Shown piece by piece: positions 1 through 3,483 of a stretch of 6,815 nucleotides of DNA. Both the position numbers and the translations under genes were made by a program. Below the pieces are notes generated by a model. That model saw only the letters and a list, made by a program, of their open reading frames with translations, searched no databases and had not been told where the DNA came from. Every line of letters begins with the position of its first letter. Position 1 is the stretch's first letter. Source of the DNA: an uncultured archaeon (GTDB taxonomy: Archaea; Aenigmatarchaeota; Aenigmatarchaeia; CG10238-14; SCSR01); NCBI GenBank assembly GCA_938017915.1, contig CALIKW010000091.1, forward strand, positions 1-6,815. Direction: 5' to 3'.

Positions 1-279
1 ATAATATACTTTGTTTTCATAGCTGTTTTAATAGGTTTAAAACTTTTCCTTTTACCAAGCTTAACAGAAGCTACAACAACAGAAGCATTAGGGATGAAAA
101 TACCAAAGGAAGAATTAATAAAAGAGTATGGAAATATATTCAGGAACATAATATTAATCCAAGGTCTTTTTGCTGGCTTAAGCGTTGGAAAAATGTCAGA
201 AGGTGCTTTGATAGCAGGAATAAAGCATAGCATTTTCATGATTTTTGTTGGTTTGCTAGTTTTTATACTTACTGACTAA
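1..279 (+). CDS. Archaeal pilus/archaellum assembly platform protein, ArlJ(FlaJ)/TadC type (T2SSF family), C-terminal fragment
   Basis: The frame is open from the first base, so this is the last 92 residues of a gene whose start lies outside the window; the ATG at 94 is internal. Seen: a hydrophobic segment at residues 1-19, a polar stretch with PKEE, then a helix pair carrying GLSVGKMSEG (59-68) and AGIKHS (72-77), and a final hydrophobic helix ending in TD. The G-L-x-x-G-K-x-x-E-G ... A-G-x-K-H-S pattern followed by a last membrane helix is what I know from the C-termini of archaeal ArlJ/PilC-like platform proteins. These polytopic membrane proteins couple the secretion ATPase to pilin polymerisation in type IV filaments. 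The gene ends in TAA at 277-279, overlapping by 11 bp the 3' end of the opposing pilin gene. Its ATPase partner is commonly encoded just upstream, here outside the window. The family call is fairly firm; pilus versus archaellum cannot be settled, but the neighbouring pilins favour a pilus. Confidence 0.78.
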   Translation: MIYFVFIAVLIGLKLFLLPSLTEATTTEALGMKIPKEELIKEYGNIFRNIILIQGLFAGLSVGKMSEGALIAGIKHSIFMIFVGLLVFILTD

Positions 280-730
280 CATCGCTTCTTTCAGCCTCAA
301 AGTAAACAGAAGTACAATTCGTTAAAACCCTTATTTTATCAAAATTGCTTGAGGCTGAAATGTTAAAATAAATTAAATCTCGTGGAGAAAGGACTAAAGT
401 AGGGGAAGAACAATTTTTTGCTATCCCACCTTCTAAGCACAAAGGAATTTTCTCTGTTGTTAAGTTTAAATAAACTATTTGCAAGCTTATATTCCCTAAA
501 CTTATAGAACCTGTATTTTCAATTCCTCCAGTTAAAAAATTGTTTGAAAAAGCTAAATCAGAAAGTTTTATACCACCATAAGAGCAAGTTATAGCTATAG
601 AAGCCTCTGTTCCTACAAGCTGAGTTGTTGAAACTGTTAAGGAATTTAGCCATATACTTAAAATTCCGGCTACAGAAACAACAAAAGCTATTAAGAGTAC
701 TGTAGCAACCAAAGGCGAAATCCCCTTCAT
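269..730 (-). CDS. Archaeal type IV pilin (class III signal peptide), second gene of a tandem pilin pair
   Basis: The 153-residue product starts MKG/ISPLVATVLLIAF: a minimal basic leader, a Gly before the predicted prepilin peptidase (PibD/EppA-type) cut, then an uninterrupted hydrophobic helix (about residues 4-28) that would pack the filament core. This matches the archaellin/archaeal pilin N-terminal domain. The remainder (about 45-153) is predicted extracellular and beta-rich, with four cysteines (C49, C98, C107, C139) that could form two disulfides, and five N-glycosylation sequons (N80, N89, N106, N123, N138). It lies 18 bp downstream of the other pilin, so the two are probably co-transcribed from 1198. 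Its own start has only a weak SD-like sequence. The first 26 bp are identical to those of the sister gene, whereas the rest has diverged. A 12-bp inverted repeat lies near its 3' end. The stop at 269-271 falls inside the opposing platform gene. Pilin identity is well supported; major or minor role is unknown. Confidence 0.85.
   Translation of the reverse strand: MKGISPLVATVLLIAFVVSVAGILSIWLNSLTVSTTQLVGTEASIAITCSYGGIKLSDLAFSNNFLTGGIENTGSISLGNISLQIVYLNLTTEKIPLCLEGGIAKNCSSPTLVLSPRDLIYFNISASSNFDKIRVLTNCTSVYFEAERSDVSQ
289..360. repeat. Perfect 12-bp inverted repeat, 48-nt spacer, inside the distal pilin gene
   Basis: The arm TTTCAGCCTCAA (289-300) is the exact reverse complement of TTGAGGCTGAAA (349-360). 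Both arms lie in the last 31 codons of the pilin at 269-730, coding for parts of FEAER and ISASS in different frames, so protein-level repetition does not explain them. In RNA they could pair as a 12-bp stem closing a 48-nt loop, about 20 nt before the pilin stop. The same stem would form in read-through transcripts of the plus-strand platform gene. Function is unknown: mRNA 3'-end stability, transcription end or a recombination site are all possible. Confidence 0.6.
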
Positions 731-1198
731 TCAAATTACCGATTTCTGCTACCAATCGCATGCGTGGCTTTTGCTCAATCCTGGGCAATCTGTAAGGATT
801 ATGTAGTAACTACAACCCCAATCCTTTTGTATTGGCTGACCTCCTGCATGCGTTATAGTATAAGCTTTAAAAGTTTCTCCAACATTTAATGTTAAAGGAG
901 TTGAATTCTCTAAAATTGTTCCATTCCCCCAAATAAATGAAATACCTGTTATGTAAACAGGATACCTAGCTAAATTTTGGAGTATTATTGTTAATTCATT
1001 GTTTCCTGTAGCGTTAAAATTATTTAACAAAACAGCAAAGTTTGCACCTGTACATCTTTCTAAGGCTTGGGTTTCGTTGCCCATGGTTTCTGTCCTTTGT
1101 CTAACAAAACTTGCTGCCCAGTAAGCTAAAATTCCTGCTATGCTCATAGTAGCTGCTATTAATAGAACAGCTGCAACCAAAGGCGAAATCCCCTTCAT
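705..1198. repeat. 26-bp perfect direct repeat at the 5' ends of the two tandem pilin genes (copies 705-730 and 1173-1198)
   Basis: Copy 1 is 705-730 and copy 2 is 1173-1198, both read from the minus strand. Each covers the start codon and the codons for MKGISPLV plus most of the next Ala codon, and they match at every base including synonymous positions. Similarity drops sharply further inside the genes. The copies are 468 bp apart, so recombination between them would delete one pilin body and keep one intact 5' end. Confidence 0.9.
749..1198 (-). CDS. Archaeal type IV pilin (class III signal peptide), first gene of a tandem pilin pair
   Basis: The 149-residue product starts MKG/ISPLVAAVLLIAATMSI, with the same predicted cleavage after Gly3 and a hydrophobic helix spanning about residues 4-29. 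The predicted extracellular domain holds four cysteines (C49, C129, C138, C147) and four sequons (N41, N62, N92, N98). C49 is at exactly the same position as in the sister pilin; the other three cysteines are moved to the last 21 residues, so the C-terminus is probably a disulfide-locked tail. The gene lies first after the divergent intergenic region. The ATG at 1198 has no SD but has a TATA-like element about 31 nt upstream, which would give a nearly leaderless mRNA. Near-identity of the N-terminal helix with divergence of the exposed domain is usual for co-assembling pilins. Pilin identity is well supported; which of the pair is the major subunit is unknown. Confidence 0.85.
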   Translation of the reverse strand: MKGISPLVAAVLLIAATMSIAGILAYWAASFVRQRTETMGNETQALERCTGANFAVLLNNFNATGNNELTIILQNLARYPVYITGISFIWGNGTILENSTPLTLNVGETFKAYTITHAGGQPIQKDWGCSYYIILTDCPGLSKSHACDW

Positions 1199-1204
1199 TT
1201 TCTC

Positions 1205-1216
1205 TTAATTTAATTT
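1205..1216 (+). promoter_or_regulatory. Candidate TATA box for the minor-pilin-like operon
   Basis: TTAATTTAATTT is centred about 28 nt before the ATG at 1239. No SD precedes that ATG, so a leaderless transcript is plausible. Being only about 20 bp from the opposing candidate box, the two promoters would overlap in footprint and could compete. Low complexity makes the call weak. Confidence 0.3.
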
Positions 1217-1223
1217 CTTTTTT

Positions 1224-1234
1224 TATTTAATAAA
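1224..1234 (-). promoter_or_regulatory. Candidate TATA box for the pilin pair
   Basis: On the minus strand this reads TTTATTAAATA, centred about 31 nt before the pilin ATG at 1198. With the usual archaeal TATA-to-start distance of about 26 nt, transcription would begin within a few bases of the ATG, fitting the missing SD. The whole 40-bp gap is AT-rich, so the exact box is uncertain. Confidence 0.35.
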
Positions 1235-1238
1235 TATT

Positions 1239-1823
1239 ATGAAAAAATCTCAGGTAAGTTTTTTGGATTTCTTGTTAGCAACACTTTTAAGTATTGCCGT
1301 TTTAATTTCAATTTATTCTCTTTCAACTTCAATTTATAGGAAATGGCTAATAGAAGAATTAAAAGCTGAGTTGAACTTAATTTCCTTAAGAATTTCGAAT
1401 GAAATTATAAAAGCTTATGGAATTGCAAGGGAAGTTTCTTATGTTCCAGAAAATTTTTCTGTTTTTTTGATTTACGAAAAGAATTTGGAATTGCCGAATA
1501 GCTTAAAGGGAAGGAGCTATGAAATTTACTTAATAAACGCAAATCCAATTTGGGTAAGTATAAGCAATGTTTCTTCTGAAGGAAAGGATATAAGAACTAA
1601 AATAAAAAGTGGAGGAATAAAATTAATTGGTAGAATAATTCAAGACCCAAAAATTGAAATAGAGAAAAATTTGCCCAATATAGATGTTATTGTGGAAGGA
1701 AAAATAGAAAGTGGAGGAAGCTATAATTTTAAGTACTATAGAGTAAATTTTAACAATAAGAGTTTTGAATTTGCTCTGATAGGAAACTATAATATTCTGG
1801 CTAAAATAACTAATATTAGATGA
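1239..1823 (+). CDS. Minor-pilin/pseudopilin-like protein, first of four translationally coupled genes
   Basis: The 194-residue product has a short basic leader MKKS, then QVSFLDF leading into a hydrophobic helix (about residues 11-27), and a C-terminal domain with no further membrane segment. The QVSFLD stretch resembles the archaeal class III signal-peptide motif (Q-x-S-x-E-F, as in Methanococcus-type pilins), but the acidic residue sits one place later than usual, so processing by prepilin peptidase is likely rather than certain. Residues 31-55 are a charged amphipathic extension of the helix, as in pilin stalks. The rest is probably beta-rich and has no cysteine. The start codon has no SD and lies 40 bp from the divergent pilin gene, so it is probably the first, leaderless gene of the operon. 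Its stop overlaps the next start as ATGA (1820-1823). The product is not recognised by name; a structural role in a filament initiation or tip complex is inferred from context. Confidence 0.7.
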   Translation: MKKSQVSFLDFLLATLLSIAVLISIYSLSTSIYRKWLIEELKAELNLISLRISNEIIKAYGIAREVSYVPENFSVFLIYEKNLELPNSLKGRSYEIYLINANPIWVSISNVSSEGKDIRTKIKSGGIKLIGRIIQDPKIEIEKNLPNIDVIVEGKIESGGSYNFKYYRVNFNNKSFEFALIGNYNILAKITNIR

Positions 1824-2503
1824 GTTGGCAGATTGATTTTGCAGTAGCAACTGGAATCTTTTTAATATTTTTTTCTGCTTTAATTTCTTATTTAACAAGC
1901 TTTAGACTTTCTTCTATATCGCACCTTTCAATTTTAGAAAAAGAAGAATTAACTAACATAATTTTAAATTCTCTTTTTTCAGGGAAAGGGATTCCGAGTA
2001 ATTGGGAGCAGGAAGGAAAGGTGGTTAAAATTGGTTTACAAACAGAGCTTTTAAGAATTCCCCTGATTGTTAAGGAGGAAAATGGTACTTCAAGATTTGC
2101 AACTATAAACATTTCAATTGAGTTTGACCCAAATTGCTTAAAAAGGGCTTGGAATAATACTGTAAGAGTTTATGAGAATGAAAGCGAAATTCCTTTCCAG
2201 CTTTATAATCAAAATTTTTGTTTAGAGCAATACCTTAAAAATTCAACCTTGCTTTTTTCCTCTTACTTTAATGCTTATGAGGAAAAATACTTTTTAATAT
2301 ATTTTTCGGATGACAAAGGAGTTTTACCTTCAAACTATTCTTTAGAGCCATGCGAAACTCAAAATTTTTCTATCAGCATTTTGCCAGAGCAAAAATTTTA
2401 CTCAATTTCTGTTTCAAAACTTGAAGCTCTGAGGAATTTAAGTTATGAAATTATTTCACAAATTTTAGGAGATTACGATTTTTATTTTGAGGTAAGTGAA
2501 TGA
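1820..2503 (+). CDS. Minor-pilin-like membrane-anchored protein, second of four coupled genes
   Basis: The 227-residue product starts MSWQIDFAVATGIFL, giving one N-terminal hydrophobic helix (about 7-28) with almost no leader, then a large extracellular domain. GKGIPSNW (55-62) followed by IGL (71-73) resembles a G-x-P-x-N-W ... I-G-L motif I associate with pilin-like proteins of archaeal filament loci. The segment from about 122 to 165 (IPFQLYN ... KYFLIYFSDD) recalls beta-sandwich domains of the DUF2341 sort found in archaeal surface proteins; both resemblances are from memory. Three cysteines (C106, C134, C178) and many sequons fit an exported domain. Start and stop are each part of a 4-bp ATGA overlap with the neighbours (1820-1823 and 2500-2503), implying coupled translation and fixed stoichiometry; no SD precedes this start. 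Exact family unknown. Confidence 0.68.
   Translation: MSWQIDFAVATGIFLIFFSALISYLTSFRLSSISHLSILEKEELTNIILNSLFSGKGIPSNWEQEGKVVKIGLQTELLRIPLIVKEENGTSRFATINISIEFDPNCLKRAWNNTVRVYENESEIPFQLYNQNFCLEQYLKNSTLLFSSYFNAYEEKYFLIYFSDDKGVLPSNYSLEPCETQNFSISILPEQKFYSISVSKLEALRNLSYEIISQILGDYDFYFEVSE
2489..2493 (+). promoter_or_regulatory. Ribosome-binding site for the third coupled gene
   Basis: GAGGT lies six bases before the ATG at 2500 and complements the CCUCC core at the 3' end of 16S rRNA. It supports that ATG as the start and adds an independent initiation signal to the ATGA coupling. Confidence 0.55.
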
Positions 2504-2853
2504 TAAGAAGTTATGAGGCTATTATTGCAATAGCAATAATTTCCACAGCTCTTATAATATTTTTTAAGAATTATGAAAGTTATGGGAGTGAAGAAGAAAA
2601 AGCAAAAATTTTTAATGTTTTGAAAAGAATGGATTTGGAGGGAAGGCTAAGAAATTATGTTTTAGCTAATAACTCAGAAGAAATAGAGAGAGAACTTTCT
2701 CACGAATTGCCAGAGCATGAGTTTTTAGTAAAAATTTGCTGGCTTGAATGTGAAAAGCCAAACGTCACAGAATCTTTTTCTATAACTTATTTAATAGCTG
2801 GAGATTTTGGAAATTTTAATCCAAGACAAATAATTGTTTATGTGGTAGCATGA
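2500..2853 (+). CDS. Small pseudopilin-like protein, third of four coupled genes
   Basis: The 117-residue product begins MIRSYEAIIAIAIIS: a two- to three-residue basic leader, a Glu at position 6 and a hydrophobic helix (about 7-22). This resembles the processed end of type IV pilins, in which a Glu near position 5 of the mature chain is conserved. Residues 23-75 are highly charged and probably helical. A C-W-L-E-C pair (C80, C84) sits before a short beta-rich C-terminus. Of the four coupled genes it has the clearest ribosome-binding site: GAGGT at 2489-2493, six bases before the ATG, inside the end of the preceding gene. It is the smallest of the four. The gene overlaps both neighbours by 4 bp. 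No named family is recognised; a minor-pilin role is inferred. Confidence 0.68.
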   Translation: MIRSYEAIIAIAIISTALIIFFKNYESYGSEEEKAKIFNVLKRMDLEGRLRNYVLANNSEEIERELSHELPEHEFLVKICWLECEKPNVTESFSITYLIAGDFGNFNPRQIIVYVVA

Positions 2854-3461
2854 AAGGCCAAGCTTTCATAGTTCTCTCAATTTTTTTGGTTTTAATTCTT
2901 TTTCTGGTAAAAAATTTAAGCCCAAACTTAAATTTAGAAAAACAAATAGAAGAGCTTGAATTCAAGAATTTGAAGGAAGAGATTTCAAATGTTGCTTTAT
3001 TTTCTTCTCAAGATTATTCAAACATTTTTAAAAATACGGAAGATTTTTTAAGATTTTCGAGAAATTCTTTTACTTCAAGAGGAAAAAATTTCAATTGTTT
3101 TTTTGTTGGAGCTTATTATCCTACTATTAAAGAAAATAAGCAAACAACTTTAAACATAACTGTTTTAAACTTGCTTGGTTTCCAGCTTAAAATTTTAAAT
3201 CTTACGTTTAGCTATGACAATTCTTCAAAACTATTTTATTCTGTTGAAGATGGAGAAAAAATTCAAACAAGCTTTTTCTTTAACATAAGCTCAAGTTCGA
3301 ACTATGAGCTAGAGATTTTTTTCTCTAATTATGAAAATAGGACAGAGAAAATTAAAATTCCTCTTGAAATAGACAAAAGTAAATTTATAGCATTCTTTAG
3401 CATGAGCTTGGAAAATAAGATTAGAGTTAAAGATAAGTTCAGCCAAGAATCAAACTTATAG
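2850..3461 (+). CDS. Minor-pilin-like protein with MKG/QAF leader, fourth of four coupled genes
   Basis: The 203-residue product starts MKG/QAFIVLSIFLVLILFLV: a basic leader ending in Gly, then Gln as predicted first mature residue, as in many class III prepilins, and a hydrophobic helix (about 5-20). Residues 28-70 are charged and helical. From about 97 to 175 comes a beta-sandwich-like region (NITVLN, NLTFSY, FFNISS, EIFFSN) of the type seen in archaeal surface domains with alternating strands and sequons. There is a single cysteine (C83), which could pair between subunits. The start overlaps the previous stop (ATGA at 2850-2853), with at best a weak GTGGT SD three bases upstream. It is the last gene of the tightly coupled set; a 22-bp gap separates it from the large secreted protein gene. 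Prepilin-like export is fairly likely; its specific role is unknown. Confidence 0.68.
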   Translation: MKGQAFIVLSIFLVLILFLVKNLSPNLNLEKQIEELEFKNLKEEISNVALFSSQDYSNIFKNTEDFLRFSRNSFTSRGKNFNCFFVGAYYPTIKENKQTTLNITVLNLLGFQLKILNLTFSYDNSSKLFYSVEDGEKIQTSFFFNISSSSNYELEIFFSNYENRTEKIKIPLEIDKSKFIAFFSMSLENKIRVKDKFSQESNL

Positions 3462-3463
3462 TA
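3455..3463 (+). promoter_or_regulatory. Weak candidate TATA element before the large secreted protein gene
   Basis: TTATAGTAA spans the stop codon of the preceding gene and lies about 25 nt before the ATG at 3484. It could give the large gene its own transcript in addition to operon read-through. AT-rich background makes this tentative. Confidence 0.2.
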
Positions 3464-3483
3464 AATCAAACAAAATTTAAAGT

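Noticed and set aside
411..417. T-rich run as terminator of the platform gene
   Set aside because: A single short T run inside the opposing pilin gene is expected in such AT-rich DNA and is not enough for a terminator call.
558..788. Minus-strand open frame of 76 codons across the junction of the two pilin genes
   Set aside because: It overlaps both pilins in another frame, has a Cys/Phe-rich low-complexity product and no start signal; the pilin frames carry clear signal peptides.
1623..1898. Minus-strand open frame of 91 codons
   Set aside because: It is antisense to the first two coupled genes, with Lys/Ile/Ser/Asn-rich content typical of AT-rich shadow frames.
1888..2112. Minus-strand open frame of 74 codons
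   Set aside because: It lies wholly antisense within the second coupled gene and has no recognisable motif.
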